A stretch of DNA of 20,796 nt from Bacteroidota bacterium (GCA_020047835.1 JAIFNJ010000167.1:1-20796), one strand, 5' to 3'; positions 1 to 8,320 are shown, numbered from the stretch's first letter. Notes: generated from the letters alone by a model not told the origin. Program-made: numbers and translations.

Positions 1-855
1 TTTCACAACTCCATAGCTAATAGCTTCGCGAATTTCAGCGTGGGTTGAACCAGAACCGCCATGGAATACGAAGTTAACTGGATTTGGTCCGGTTTTGAAT
101 TTCGCTTGGATGTATTTTTGAGAATTATCCAAGATTTTTGGGGTCAACACCACATTACCTGGTTTGTAAACACCATGAACGTTTCCAAACGATGCAGCAA
201 TGGTAAAGTTAGGTGAAATCTTGCTTAGCGATTCATACGCAAATGAAACATCTTCGGGTTGAGTGTAAAGTTTTGAGTTATCCACATCGCTGTTGTCAAC
301 ACCATCTTCTTCACCACCAGTGATACCTAACTCAATTTCAAGAGTCATACCCATTTTGCTCATACGGGTCAGGTATTTTTGGCAAATCTCAATGTTCTCT
401 TTCAAAGGTTCTTCTGAAAGATCTAGCATATGAGAACTAAATAACGGTTTTCCGGTTTCTTTAAAATGTTTTTCACCGGCATCAAGCAAGCCGTCAATCC
501 AAGGCAACAATTTCTTTGCAGCATGGTCCGTGTGCAAAATAACAGGAACTCCGTAAGCCTCTGCCAACAAATGAACATGTTTTGCTCCTGAAATAGCTCC
601 TAGAATAGCCGCTTGTTGGCCATCTAGTTTCAAGCCTTTACCGGCATTAAACTGAGCACCTCCATTTGAAAATTGAATAATAACTGGTGAATTAACCAAT
701 TTTGCAGCTTCAATTACTCCATTCATTGAATCGCTTCCCACAACGTTAACCGCTGGCAAGGCAAAATTATTTGCTTTAGCTATGCGGAATACTTCTGACA
801 TATCTTTACCAGAAACAACTCCCGGCTTTACTTTGTCAAAAATTTTTTCAGCCAT
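1..855 (-). CDS. fbaA: Class II fructose-bisphosphate aldolase (partial, C-terminus outside window)
   Basis: This cytosolic enzyme reversibly cleaves fructose-1,6-bisphosphate into dihydroxyacetone phosphate and glyceraldehyde-3-phosphate, in glycolysis and gluconeogenesis. The frame opens at ATG 855 and stays open to the window edge, giving 285 codons; the family is about 350-360 residues, so roughly the last 70 are missing. Visible landmarks are HTDHAAKK with Asp110/His111, NVHG with His227 and VFHGGSGS with His265. These sit one residue beyond the catalytic Asp109 and zinc ligands His110, His226 and His264 of E. coli FbaA, so this is the long FbaA-type class IIA enzyme with an intact metal site in the visible part. 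It probably has its own promoter, since a TATATTTG box lies about 55 bases upstream of the ATG. No defect is seen. Confidence 0.96.
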   Translation of the reverse strand, partial: MAEKIFDKVKPGVVSGKDMSEVFRIAKANNFALPAVNVVGSDSMNGVIEAAKLVNSPVIIQFSNGGAQFNAGKGLKLDGQQAAILGAISGAKHVHLLAEAYGVPVILHTDHAAKKLLPWIDGLLDAGEKHFKETGKPLFSSHMLDLSEEPLKENIEICQKYLTRMSKMGMTLEIELGITGGEEDGVDNSDVDNSKLYTQPEDVSFAYESLSKISPNFTIAASFGNVHGVYKPGNVVLTPKILDNSQKYIQAKFKTGPNPVNFVFHGGSGSTHAEIREAISYGVVK

Positions 856-910
856 AATATTAATTTATTAATTATAAATAGTGATTTTGTGATAATTTAA
901 AATAACGATG

Positions 911-918
911 CAAATATA
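911..918 (-). promoter_or_regulatory. Bacteroidota -7 box for the aldolase gene
   Basis: On the minus strand this reads TATATTTG, a full match to the Bacteroidota TAnnTTTG element, 55 bases upstream of the aldolase ATG. I see no TTG at the expected -33 spacing, so this is a partial promoter call. Confidence 0.4.
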
Positions 919-945
919 TTAATTTGATTGAAAGGAAACATGATT

Positions 946-1476
946 TTATTCAATACATCTTAAAACTTCCATAATACTTTGCTGCTTCGATCCTTTTATA
1001 GGTTCTTCAACAAATCCGGAAATTAAATGGTATTTAAATATAGTTATGGGCGTTTCCTTAAGCTTTTGGTATTGTTCTGCTGAAAGTTTAAATATCAATA
1101 ACGAAGATAGTTCAGAGAAATCGTTCATTTTGGTTGAATCTACCGGCATGGTGCGAGGAAAAAGAGTAACTTCCTCTTCGTTACTTAATACAAAAGTAAC
1201 TTCCCTGTCTTCTTGAATTTCGTAATTGCTGTACCTATAATACTGTATCTTCAGGTATTTATTGTCGCCTATCGATTGTCCTTTTACAAAAACCGGCTGA
1301 CCATTTATGCGCAATAAAATTTCAGCGACGGTCCTTTTAACAGGTAGCTCTGTAACTGCATCAATTTCATTTTTTTCGTATGAACAATTCTGAGCTGTTA
1401 CTGAATTTAAAAGTAAAGAAAACCAAATGGTTCCAACAAAAAATGATAGATACAAAGAATATTTCCTAATAAGCAT
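946..1476 (-). CDS. Secreted protein of unknown function, coupled to the cyclase-like gene
   Basis: I do not recognise this 176-residue protein. It begins with a positively charged N-terminus and a hydrophobic stretch (about residues 8-27) ending in SVTAQ, which looks like a signal peptide cleaved near residue 29; a Cys follows shortly after but not in a lipobox. The mature part is a mix of beta-type segments (RINGQPVFVKGQSI, YLKIQYYRYSNY, REVTFVLSNEEEVTLFP) with a second Cys near the C-terminus, so one disulphide is possible. The ATG at 1476 lies only 5 bases after the stop codon of the PAS/cyclase-like gene, so the two are almost certainly one transcript. The pairing hints at a periplasmic role linked to that cytosolic protein, but this is inference. 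Confidence 0.75.
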   Translation of the reverse strand: MLIRKYSLYLSFFVGTIWFSLLLNSVTAQNCSYEKNEIDAVTELPVKRTVAEILLRINGQPVFVKGQSIGDNKYLKIQYYRYSNYEIQEDREVTFVLSNEEEVTLFPRTMPVDSTKMNDFSELSSLLIFKLSAEQYQKLKETPITIFKYHLISGFVEEPIKGSKQQSIMEVLRCIE

Positions 1477-1481
1477 CCTAA

Positions 1482-2711
1482 TTAAAGCTTTGATAAAGTT
1501 TGCAAAAAATCAGCATTCGGAAACAAACCAAGGGTATCGTTGGCAAATTGTTTTTTAATGCGCATAACTTCATATAATAATAACTCTTCATTTGAGCCCA
1601 GAACTAATTTATTTCTTGGTTCACAATCAAAAAATTCCAAAATTTCAGCAAATGTATGTTGCGATATATATAATTTACCCTCAGGAGTTTTGTTTTCAAT
1701 GGTGCTTGCTATGTTAACGGTGTCTCCCCATATATCGTAGGATAATTTGTTTTTGCCCACAACTCCGGCAATAACTTTACCGGTATGAATACCAATACCT
1801 GTTTCAAAAACAGGCAACCCATTTTGCCTTCTAAGCGTGTTAATTTCAATAATTACCTGTTGTATTTCCATGGCAGTAAGCAAGGCATCAATCGGATTGC
1901 TTTTATTTCGCAAAGGCACTCCTCCAGCTCCTAAATAAGAACCTCCAACTGTTTTAATCTTTTCAATGAAATGATTTTCCAAAATTCCATCAAATCGGAC
2001 CATCATTTCGTTTAGTTGCTCCACCAATTCCTCAATGGGCATGGTATCGGCCAAATGGAAAAAGTTCCGGATGTTCAAATGAATTAATGATACTTTACCA
2101 TAATGGCGAGGAGTAGCATAGCCTTTCTTTTTTAGTTGAATGGCTACCTCATAAGGCAACACTTTGTTTAATACTTCTTCTGTCTTATCCTTTGCTATTT
2201 CTAAAGCCTTTTTTTGCTCATTTAGCTCCTGAATTTGTTCTTCCACAAAATCTTTTACTGATTCAAGATGCTCAGTCAAAGTTTGCGTATTTTCCCAGCG
2301 TTGCACCATTTCCTCCTCCATGTCTTTTTGCTGGGTAATATCAAATTCAATTACAATAAAACGCTCAATTTCTTGAAGGTTGTTTTTTACGGGTGAAAGA
2401 GTCGATTGAACCCATTTAACCGTTCCTTTTTTAGTAATAATGGAGCGGGAAAACGAAAAGGAAGAATTTTTTTTGAAGAAATTCCGGTCGGTTTCACTTA
2501 AAACCTTAATAAAACTTGAATTGGTGTTGTTATTAAAAGGAGCATATTCTTTAAACGAATAACCGTATAAGCGCTCAAATCCAGCATTGGTCCATTGAAT
2601 AACACCCACATTATTTAAAATCAGGATAGAATTATCAGCCGATTGTGGAATTGAAGCCAAAAGCTCCAGCTCCATTAATTTTTGGCTGTCAATTTCTATC
2701 ATTTTTTTCAT
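1482..2711 (-). CDS. PAS domain, coiled coil and degenerate class III adenylate/guanylate cyclase homology domain
   Basis: A 409-residue cytosolic signalling protein with no membrane segment. An N-terminal PAS domain (about residues 15-130; landmarks GVIQWTNAGFERLYGYS and the FIVIEFDITQQKDMEEE end) is followed by a coiled coil (about 130-185). Then comes the usual linker of soluble cyclases (LPYEVAIQLKKKG) and a class III cyclase fold (about 205-385). The fold is clear from FETGIGIHTGKVIAGVVG and YDIWGDTVNIAS. Key residues are altered. The first metal-binding Asp is Asn213 (HLNIRNF), the second is Gly257 (KTVGGSY), and the transition-state Arg after NIAS is Thr337. Lys251, Asp326 and Asn333 remain, a pattern like the non-metal C2 half of mammalian cyclases. 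A homodimer should therefore lack metal-dependent catalysis; it may act as a sensor, as a nucleotide binder, or with another cyclase. It is the first gene of an operon with the secreted protein downstream. Confidence 0.9.
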   Translation of the reverse strand: MKKMIEIDSQKLMELELLASIPQSADNSILILNNVGVIQWTNAGFERLYGYSFKEYAPFNNNTNSSFIKVLSETDRNFFKKNSSFSFSRSIITKKGTVKWVQSTLSPVKNNLQEIERFIVIEFDITQQKDMEEEMVQRWENTQTLTEHLESVKDFVEEQIQELNEQKKALEIAKDKTEEVLNKVLPYEVAIQLKKKGYATPRHYGKVSLIHLNIRNFFHLADTMPIEELVEQLNEMMVRFDGILENHFIEKIKTVGGSYLGAGGVPLRNKSNPIDALLTAMEIQQVIIEINTLRRQNGLPVFETGIGIHTGKVIAGVVGKNKLSYDIWGDTVNIASTIENKTPEGKLYISQHTFAEILEFFDCEPRNKLVLGSNEELLLYEVMRIKKQFANDTLGLFPNADFLQTLSKL

Positions 2712-2772
2712 TGTGTGGCTGAATATTCATCTAAGCCGCTAAAAATACAAAATATATATTATTCTTTTTAAG

Positions 2773-2780
2773 TAAATTTG
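2773..2780 (+). promoter_or_regulatory. Bacteroidota -7 box for the cyclophilin gene
   Basis: TAAATTTG matches TAnnTTTG and lies 26 bases before the cyclophilin ATG, in the 95-base gap between divergent genes. No TTG is seen at the -33 spacing. Confidence 0.4.
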
Positions 2781-2806
2781 CAATTCGTATTAAAAAAATT
2801 GAAATT

Positions 2807-3244
2807 ATGAAAAAAGCTGAAATCCATACCGAAAAGGGAGTAATGAAGGTTTCATTTTATGAAAAAGATGCACCTAACACGGTAGATAATTTTATTAAGT
2901 TAGCAAAAAAAGGTTTTTATGATGGATTGACATTCCATCGGGTGATTCCAAATTTTGTTATTCAAGGGGGTTGTCCAAAAGGAACTGGTTCGGGTGGACC
3001 CGGTTATGCCATTAAATGTGAACTCGATGGGGCAAATCAATTCCACGATAGAGGAGTCTTATCAATGGCTCACGCGGGTAGGAATACCGGTGGCTCACAG
3101 TTTTTTATTTGTCACTCCCGTGAGAATACCGCCCATTTAGACCGGCAACACACTTGCTTTGGGAAAGTATATGAAGGCCTTGATGTTATTGATGCTATTA
3201 AGGCAGGCGACGAAATTGAGAAAATTGTAATTATCGAAGAATAA
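2807..3244 (+). CDS. Cyclophilin-type peptidyl-prolyl cis-trans isomerase
   Basis: This protein catalyses cis-trans isomerisation of X-Pro bonds during folding. At 145 residues with no signal peptide it is a minimal, single-domain, cytosolic cyclophilin. Signatures in order are [13 protein letters not shown] (catalytic Arg45, Gln53), [16 protein letters not shown] (Gln98, Phe100) and [12 protein letters not shown]. The tryptophan that binds cyclosporin in human cyclophilin A (Trp121) is His110 here; substitution at this site is common in bacterial cyclophilins and usually means weak drug binding. It is transcribed away from the cyclase-like gene and is followed by a strong hairpin, so it is probably a single-gene unit. 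Confidence 0.95.
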   Translation: MKKAEIHTEKGVMKVSFYEKDAPNTVDNFIKLAKKGFYDGLTFHRVIPNFVIQGGCPKGTGSGGPGYAIKCELDGANQFHDRGVLSMAHAGRNTGGSQFFICHSRENTAHLDRQHTCFGKVYEGLDVIDAIKAGDEIEKIVIIEE

Positions 3245-3344
3245 TAAGAACCACCAATTTCCGATTTCACTTTTTTGGAAAGGTCTTCGTTATCTTCAAC
3301 AACAAACTTAAAAGGTTTTCTCCTTAAATATGTGATATAAAAAC

Positions 3345-3375
3345 TATAAAGCCAGAAATTTACTCTGGCTTTATA
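3345..3375 (+). terminator. Hairpin, likely terminator after the cyclophilin gene
   Basis: A perfect 12-base-pair stem (TATAAAGCCAGA at 3345-3356, complement at 3364-3375) surrounds a 7-base loop, 100 bases after the cyclophilin stop and before the glycosyltransferase promoter. There is no long T run after the stem, though its right arm ends in CTTTAT. Confidence 0.6.
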
Positions 3376-3376
3376 C

Positions 3377-3409
3377 TTGCATTGCGCCTAAAAAATAGTT
3401 GTATATTTG
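3377..3409 (+). promoter_or_regulatory. Bacteroidota promoter for the GT39 glycosyltransferase gene
   Basis: A full -7 match TATATTTG sits at 3402-3409. TTG triplets at 3377-3379 and 3382-3384 lie 22 and 17 bases upstream, either of which could be the -33 element. The -7 box is 25 bases before the ATG at 3435. Confidence 0.5.
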
Positions 3410-3434
3410 ACCGTTTGTTTTCAAGTTGAACTTC

Positions 3435-4883
3435 ATGAAAAAAGCAATACTAATAATCCTTATTTTTAATATCGGGCGTGTCTTATTCTTGCCCTGGATG
3501 GGAATGATGCCGCAAGATGCCTATTACTATTTCTATTCAGAACATTTATCACTTTCCTATTTCGACCATCCTCCCATGGTGGCTTACATGCAATACCTTT
3601 TTAGCCTTATTTTTGGGAAAACAGTATTTGCAGTAAAGTTCACCGATTTTCTGGTAACCTTTGGAACCCAGTTGGCTTTTTTTGCTCTAGCTTCTAAGAT
3701 TATCCGTTCCAACCGCAAATATACCACGTGGATTCTATTTACAGCAACCCTCATGATTTCCAGTTTGGTAATGGTTACTACCCCTGATGTACCCTTACTC
3801 CTATTTTGGACCTTAAGTTTGCTTGCATTGTATGTTGCCATTTTCGACAAAAAAAATTGGTATTGGATATGGGCCGGTATTTTTATGGGCTTAGCCTTCG
3901 ATAGCAAATACACTGCACTTGCCTTACCAGCCGGTTTATTCATATTTTTGGTTTTTTCCAACCGATTCCGATCATTATTCAAAACACCTTGGCCTTACTT
4001 AACCGTTTTATTGATGATTGTTTTTTCTTTCCCTGTAATTAAATGGAATATCGACAATCATTTTGCCTCCTTTGCATTTCAATCATCGGAAAGAGCTGAA
4101 TCCGTCTCGGGATTAACAATACATAATTTCTTAGGCTTAATTGGGACCCAGTTTTTCCTTCTTTTACCTATAATATATGTTGGGCTTTGGTGGATAATGT
4201 TCCGGTATTTTGGTAGAATTTTTAAAAAACCGAATCAGATTAATCCGGAATTGTGGTTTCTGTTTTCCTTCTTTATACCCATGTTTTTGGGTTTTTACAT
4301 GGTTTCGTTTTTCTATTGGGTAAAACTTAATTGGCTGATGCCTACCTATATTACAGGTATTATTATTTTGGGTAAGTTTATTCACGAAAAATGGATAAAA
4401 TGGCATTTACTGTTAAGCGCCGTTTTTCATATAATAATAATGGTTGAAGTTATATGGTATCCGGTTCCGGTAAAAAGCGATGACACTTGGTATGGGTGGG
4501 AAGAGCTTTCAGATAAAACCATGGAGTTGCAAAAGGATTATCCCGATGCCTTTATTTTTTCAGCTGACAATTATAAAACTACAGCCGAATTAATGTTTTT
4601 TACCAACCAAAAAATATATGGGCGAAATATCATTGGAAAACATGCGTTACATTATAATTATATTGGCGACAATTTACTATTACTCAAAGGGAAAAATGCC
4701 TTATTTATAGATTCGCACCCACGATTTACCCATGATTTAAAGTCAGGCGATAAAATTCCTGAACTTTCAAAATATTTTAAATCCTATATTGAATTGGATC
4801 CAATTCTTATTAAACGGAATGGAACCACCGTACGCAAATTTTGTGTATATTATTGTACTGATTATAAAGGAATCGGAAGTTAA
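3435..4883 (+). CDS. GT39-type (PMT/ArnT-like) integral membrane glycosyltransferase
   Basis: A 482-residue polytopic membrane protein. The family uses lipid-linked sugars to glycosylate proteins or lipids on the outer face of the inner membrane. After the first membrane helix comes the characteristic first periplasmic loop PQDAYYYFYSEHL with Asp28, then the SYFDHPPMVAYM segment with Asp44-His-Pro-Pro, as in GT39 enzymes where the loop aspartate is catalytic. About nine to eleven hydrophobic helices run to residue 345, followed by a soluble C-terminal domain of about 135 residues. The frame can be extended upstream to a TTG at 3426, but ATG 3435 starts with the usual MKKA and is preferred. 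The acceptor is unknown: no lipid A, pilin or polymer genes adjoin it. efp follows under its own promoter. Confidence 0.85.
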   Translation: MKKAILIILIFNIGRVLFLPWMGMMPQDAYYYFYSEHLSLSYFDHPPMVAYMQYLFSLIFGKTVFAVKFTDFLVTFGTQLAFFALASKIIRSNRKYTTWILFTATLMISSLVMVTTPDVPLLLFWTLSLLALYVAIFDKKNWYWIWAGIFMGLAFDSKYTALALPAGLFIFLVFSNRFRSLFKTPWPYLTVLLMIVFSFPVIKWNIDNHFASFAFQSSERAESVSGLTIHNFLGLIGTQFFLLLPIIYVGLWWIMFRYFGRIFKKPNQINPELWFLFSFFIPMFLGFYMVSFFYWVKLNWLMPTYITGIIILGKFIHEKWIKWHLLLSAVFHIIIMVEVIWYPVPVKSDDTWYGWEELSDKTMELQKDYPDAFIFSADNYKTTAELMFFTNQKIYGRNIIGKHALHYNYIGDNLLLLKGKNALFIDSHPRFTHDLKSGDKIPELSKYFKSYIELDPILIKRNGTTVRKFCVYYCTDYKGIGS

Positions 4884-4884
4884 C

Positions 4885-4914
4885 TTGAATTTTTAAGGTT
4901 TTCGATTACTTTTG
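4885..4914 (+). promoter_or_regulatory. Consensus Bacteroidota promoter for efp
   Basis: TTG at 4885-4887, then 19 bases, then TACTTTTG at 4907-4914, a full match to TAnnTTTG at the optimal spacing. It begins one base after the stop codon of the glycosyltransferase gene and lies 34 bases before the efp ATG, so efp need not depend on read-through. Confidence 0.65.
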
Positions 4915-4948
4915 CAAAAAATTTATAAAACAGAAAATAGATTTAATT

Positions 4949-5515
4949 ATGGCAGATACTTCAGATTTTAGAAATGGTTTGTGTCTTGAGTATAATGGTA
5001 AGCTATATACCATTGTCTCGTTTCAGCACGTAAAACCAGGCAAGGGGCCGGCATTTGTACGCACCAAATTAAAAAACCTTGAAACCGGAAAAGTGGTTGA
5101 TAATACCTTTACCTCAGGAGTAAAAATTAACACAGTTCGTATTGAAAGAAGGCCTTATCAGTTTTTATATAAAGACGAGGCCGGTTACAATTTCATGCAC
5201 ACTGAAACTTTTGAGCAATCCTCGATACCCGAAGCTTTGATTGATGGTTATGACCTATTGAAAGAAGGGCAATTAGTGGAAATAGTTTTCCATGCCGAAA
5301 AGGAAATGCCTTTAGAAGTAGCTCTTCCACCATTTATTGACGTAGAAGTTACCTATTCCGAACCTGGGGTAAAAGGCGATACCGCCACAAATACCCTAAA
5401 ACCGGTTATCATTGAAACAGGAGCAACGGTTATGGTACCTTTGTTTATCAATACCGGCGACCGCATTAAAATTGACACCCGCGATAAATCTTACTCTGAG
5501 AGGGCAAAAAGTTAA
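4949..5515 (+). CDS. efp: Translation elongation factor P
   Basis: EF-P binds ribosomes stalled at runs of proline and promotes peptide bond formation. The 188-residue protein has the normal full length and three-domain beta structure. The tip of domain I reads [17 protein letters not shown], with Lys32 at the position that is beta-lysylated (Lys34) in E. coli; it is not the arginine (rhamnosylated by EarP) found in other lineages. Domains II/III end with [19 protein letters not shown], close to the usual GD.I.V.T....Y..R signature. No modification enzyme (EpmA, EpmB, EarP or YmfI type) is encoded in this window. The phosphatase gene starts 51 bases downstream on the same strand and may share the transcript. 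Confidence 0.97.
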   Translation: MADTSDFRNGLCLEYNGKLYTIVSFQHVKPGKGPAFVRTKLKNLETGKVVDNTFTSGVKINTVRIERRPYQFLYKDEAGYNFMHTETFEQSSIPEALIDGYDLLKEGQLVEIVFHAEKEMPLEVALPPFIDVEVTYSEPGVKGDTATNTLKPVIIETGATVMVPLFINTGDRIKIDTRDKSYSERAKS

Positions 5516-5566
5516 TAACTAAAATAACGTAAAAGCTATCTTTAAGTGTTTGTTAACCGGTAATAT

Positions 5567-6805
5567 ATGGCTTCAAGTTCAGAAAAAGCATCTTTTAAAC
5601 GGTTGCAGTTTAGTAATTACAAACTGGATGCTTTGTTGCATGTTACCTTGTTGATTAACGAGAATGTACCTGTTAAGAAGCTGCTTGAGCATTTTATTTC
5701 AATTTTACGCGATGATTTAAATATTGGTAAAATACTGATGTATCGCTATAATGAAAAATGGGAATGCATTATATCTGAAGGAATACATCGGAATATTCCA
5801 GCGGGTATCCGAGTTGAGACTGACCTCTTGTATTATAAACAGATAACCAATCTTTCCGTTGCATTAAATCCCAATTTAGAACTGTTTGATGTTATTATAC
5901 CGGTATATCATCACGAATCACCCATTGCATACCTTATAATTGGAGATATTGATGAAGAGAGAGCTGGAATGAGCCCAACAATCAAGCATTTGCTTTTTAT
6001 TCAAACTTTGGCCAATATCATAATTGTAGCCATTGAGAACAGACGGTTGGTGGATGAAAATGTGCGTCAGGAAGCGTTTAAAAAGGAGCTTGAATTAGCT
6101 TCCAGAATGCAAACCATGCTTATACCTAACCCAAGGTCACTTCCCAATAACGATCGAATTCATGCTTCCGCCTATTACCTTCCTCATTTTGAAGTGGGTG
6201 GCGACTATTATGATTTTATTCGTTTGAACGATACTGAATATGGATTTTGCATTGCCGATGTATCGGGGAAGGGAATTTCTGCTGCACTGCTTATGTCTAA
6301 TTTTCAGGCAAACGTAAGGGCCCTTTTTTCTGCAAACCTACCATTAAAACAAACAGTAAATAAATTGAACGATCGGGTAATGGAAAATGCCAATGGAGAA
6401 AAGTTCATTACTCTTTTTATTGCCCGGTTCAATACGCAAACCCGCGAAATGGAATACATTAATGCCGGTCATAATCCTCCGGTGTTTTTCGATAAAGAGG
6501 GGAATAACATCATTATGCTTTCCGAGGGCTGCATGGGAATAGGTATGTTCGACGAAATACCTAAAATAAATTTGGCCAAATTGACCGTTAGTAAAGGGAG
6601 CAAGTTAATTTGCTATACCGATGGCATTGCAGAATTAGAAAACACCAATAACGAACAGTTTGGTACCCAGCCCATGGCTGATTGCATGGTTAAAGAGCAC
6701 AGTATAAACTTTGTGATTGATGAAATAATTGATGAGTTGGATACTTACCGAGGCACCAACGATTATTTTGATGATATTTCACTTATGGGGATTGAATTCC
6801 ATTGA
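5567..6805 (+). CDS. GAF-like sensor plus PP2C/SpoIIE-family serine phosphatase (RsbU-like)
   Basis: A 412-residue cytosolic protein. The N-terminal half (about 20-165) has the look of a GAF sensory domain, followed by a short helical linker (RQEAFKKELELASRMQTMLIP) that is typical of the region just before SpoIIE/RsbU phosphatase domains. The PP2C domain (about 195-412) keeps all metal ligands: GGDYYDF (Asp213), ADVSGKG (Asp231), CYTDGIAE (Asp352) and FDDISLM (Asp402/Asp403); NAGHNPP is also present. It is expected to be an active Mn/Mg-dependent phosphatase. In relatives the substrate is a phosphorylated STAS anti-anti-sigma factor in a partner-switching cascade. No STAS protein, anti-sigma kinase or sigma factor lies nearby, so its target must be encoded elsewhere. 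Its start is ATG 5567, 51 bases after efp. Confidence 0.92.
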   Translation: MASSSEKASFKRLQFSNYKLDALLHVTLLINENVPVKKLLEHFISILRDDLNIGKILMYRYNEKWECIISEGIHRNIPAGIRVETDLLYYKQITNLSVALNPNLELFDVIIPVYHHESPIAYLIIGDIDEERAGMSPTIKHLLFIQTLANIIIVAIENRRLVDENVRQEAFKKELELASRMQTMLIPNPRSLPNNDRIHASAYYLPHFEVGGDYYDFIRLNDTEYGFCIADVSGKGISAALLMSNFQANVRALFSANLPLKQTVNKLNDRVMENANGEKFITLFIARFNTQTREMEYINAGHNPPVFFDKEGNNIIMLSEGCMGIGMFDEIPKINLAKLTVSKGSKLICYTDGIAELENTNNEQFGTQPMADCMVKEHSINFVIDEIIDELDTYRGTNDYFDDISLMGIEFH

Positions 6806-6866
6806 TGAATGTATTATCCAAATTATACATTAATTGTCATTAACAACTCCTGAAATTTTGTGTGCT

Positions 6867-7721
6867 TTAATTCATTAATAATTCATCATAAATTGATGCA
6901 AATTCTATTTCATCTGTTTGAATAAAATCGGGATTAAGCGAAAAAGCTTCTTTTATATCATTGGTATCGTTTACAGTCCAAAGTTGTATTTTTAGTCCTT
7001 TTTTGCGGATCATATAAATATGATCTTTGGTTATTTCCTCCTTGTATTTATAATAAAATGATATTCCAGAAAAACCATTTTCCAAACAAATGAGCATTCC
7101 TCTTTCAAAATCCCCCCAAGTGCACAGATATGTTTCAATTCCACTACTTTGATTTTTCACAAAGTTTAGAAATGAGGCTGTTTCGCTTTCAATCATTATT
7201 CTTCCGCCAAGGTCATATTTATTAGTAAGGGCAATAATTTCTTCTCCAATAACATTCATCATGCCACCTATATCTAAATCCCCAACATTGCAAGGCGTCC
7301 AAGCTTTAACATCTATAGAAATATACTTTTGAGGATTAGAATTTGCAATGGTTGAAAATATATACTCAAGCCTGTAAATACCTTCATCGGACCCCAAGCA
7401 AGAATCAATTTGAACAATTTTTGAATCAGATGATTCTATAAAACAAGTATTTTGATAAGAATCACAATCTGGTAATCTCATATTGTGTGAAATCCATAAC
7501 GTTCTGTTATTTGATATTTGAATATCAATCTCAACGCCTGAGACCAATTCAAGCGAATGTTCAATTTTATCGGGCAAATTATCTAGATAGCTATACCTGC
7601 AACCTCCTCGATGGGCCAATATTTTTGTTTTTACATTATAAAAAGGTCTGTCGGGATAATAATGTATTTTATCACACGACACTATGAATAGTAACAATAT
7701 GGTGATAATCAGATTTTTCAT
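6867..7721 (-). CDS. GDPD-family (glycerophosphodiester phosphodiesterase-like) lipoprotein
   Basis: The family hydrolyses glycerophosphodiesters to glycerol-3-phosphate and an alcohol. The 284-residue protein starts with a lipoprotein signal (hydrophobic residues 3-14, lipobox IVSC, Cys16), so it should be anchored facing the periplasm. GDPD landmarks are ILAHRGG (His37, Arg38), GVEIDIQIS (Glu64, Asp66), LWISHN (His79), SIDVK in the middle, and LWTVND plus FIQTD at the C-terminal end. These cover the catalytic His pair, Arg and metal-binding acids. The usual HD after the metal loop is HN here, and the PEN motif after HRG is not recognisable, so it is a divergent member and the true substrate may differ. 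Its ATG overlaps the stop of the upstream gene by one base (TAATG), so the two are translationally coupled. The DNA is very AT-rich. Confidence 0.85.
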   Translation of the reverse strand: MKNLIITILLLFIVSCDKIHYYPDRPFYNVKTKILAHRGGCRYSYLDNLPDKIEHSLELVSGVEIDIQISNNRTLWISHNMRLPDCDSYQNTCFIESSDSKIVQIDSCLGSDEGIYRLEYIFSTIANSNPQKYISIDVKAWTPCNVGDLDIGGMMNVIGEEIIALTNKYDLGGRIMIESETASFLNFVKNQSSGIETYLCTWGDFERGMLICLENGFSGISFYYKYKEEITKDHIYMIRKKGLKIQLWTVNDTNDIKEAFSLNPDFIQTDEIEFASIYDELLMN

Positions 7722-8248
7722 TAAATATGATAGATTAGCATTAAATTAAAATTAGGCCTAACATTATAGGGCCAGCCCACTTCTTCAAATGTTTTTCTTT
7801 GAAAATCTAATACCAACTTTATTGAAGGTCCCATTCCTACCCGAAAATCCAATCGGTTTGAAATCCTAAAATTCTTTTCTATTGTTGGGATGAATGACAT
7901 AACATTCCAGATATAATAAGGATCTTCATACCTCCAATAAACTATTTTGCCCGAAAACCACCAACTAAACCAAGGTTTATTGGGGTCTTTTTTAAGATTA
8001 AAACCCAAATCGTTTTTAATAGTAATGGAATAGTAACTCTCGTTATTAGAAACAAAGCTCAACGTTCCAAAAGCCACATTAATGAAAAGCCTTTTTTGAT
8101 ATTTATACTTCCCTCCAATATATAGACCTTCATAATAACCATACCCACTTTCAATTCCAAATTTAGAATCATCCTGACTATAAGTTAACTGAATTGAAAG
8201 GACTAAAAGTGCTATGAGAAGAAAGCACGGCTTGAACATAAATTTCAT
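7721..8248 (-). CDS. Small predicted outer-membrane beta-barrel protein, unknown function
   Basis: The frame opens as far up as 8323, but the promoter at 8321-8351 implies a transcript beginning near 8314, so that start is not usable. ATGs at 8254, 8248 and 8239 are all possible; I chose 8248, which gives MKFMFKPC followed by a hydrophobic stretch and a signal peptidase I-like end, LTYSQ. The mature part of about 150 residues alternates aromatic and polar residues (IESGYGYYEGLYIGGKYKY, KPWFSWWFSGKIVYWRY, RLDFRVGMGPSIKLVL), the usual look of a small eight- to ten-strand outer-membrane barrel. I recognise no family. It is coupled to the GDPD lipoprotein by a one-base overlap, so the two products probably act together in the envelope (inference). 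Confidence 0.75.
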   Translation of the reverse strand: MKFMFKPCFLLIALLVLSIQLTYSQDDSKFGIESGYGYYEGLYIGGKYKYQKRLFINVAFGTLSFVSNNESYYSITIKNDLGFNLKKDPNKPWFSWWFSGKIVYWRYEDPYYIWNVMSFIPTIEKNFRISNRLDFRVGMGPSIKLVLDFQRKTFEEVGWPYNVRPNFNLMLIYHI

Positions 8249-8320
8249 AAACATTTCAATTTGAGCTGGTGTGCAAAAACCGTTGGGGTATAAATGATTA
8301 TAACAAGGAATTGCATTAAT

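Noticed and set aside
3245..3344. Protein-like reading on the minus strand (RRKPFKFVVEDNEDLSKKVK) between the cyclophilin and glycosyltransferase genes
   Set aside because: No ATG, no stop before it enters the cyclophilin antisense strand, and the opposite strand also reads open. It could be a gene remnant, but 100 bases are not enough to claim it.
3426..3434. Upstream TTG start for the glycosyltransferase gene
   Set aside because: It adds three residues (MNF) before the typical MKKA start; ATG 3435 is simpler.
3584..3982. Minus-strand open frame of 132 codons over the glycosyltransferase gene
   Set aside because: Antisense shadow; the plus-strand membrane protein explains the region.
6808..6831. 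Inverted repeat AATGTAT/ATACATT after the phosphatase gene as a terminator
   Set aside because: Only a 7-base-pair AT-rich stem with a 10-base loop and no T run.
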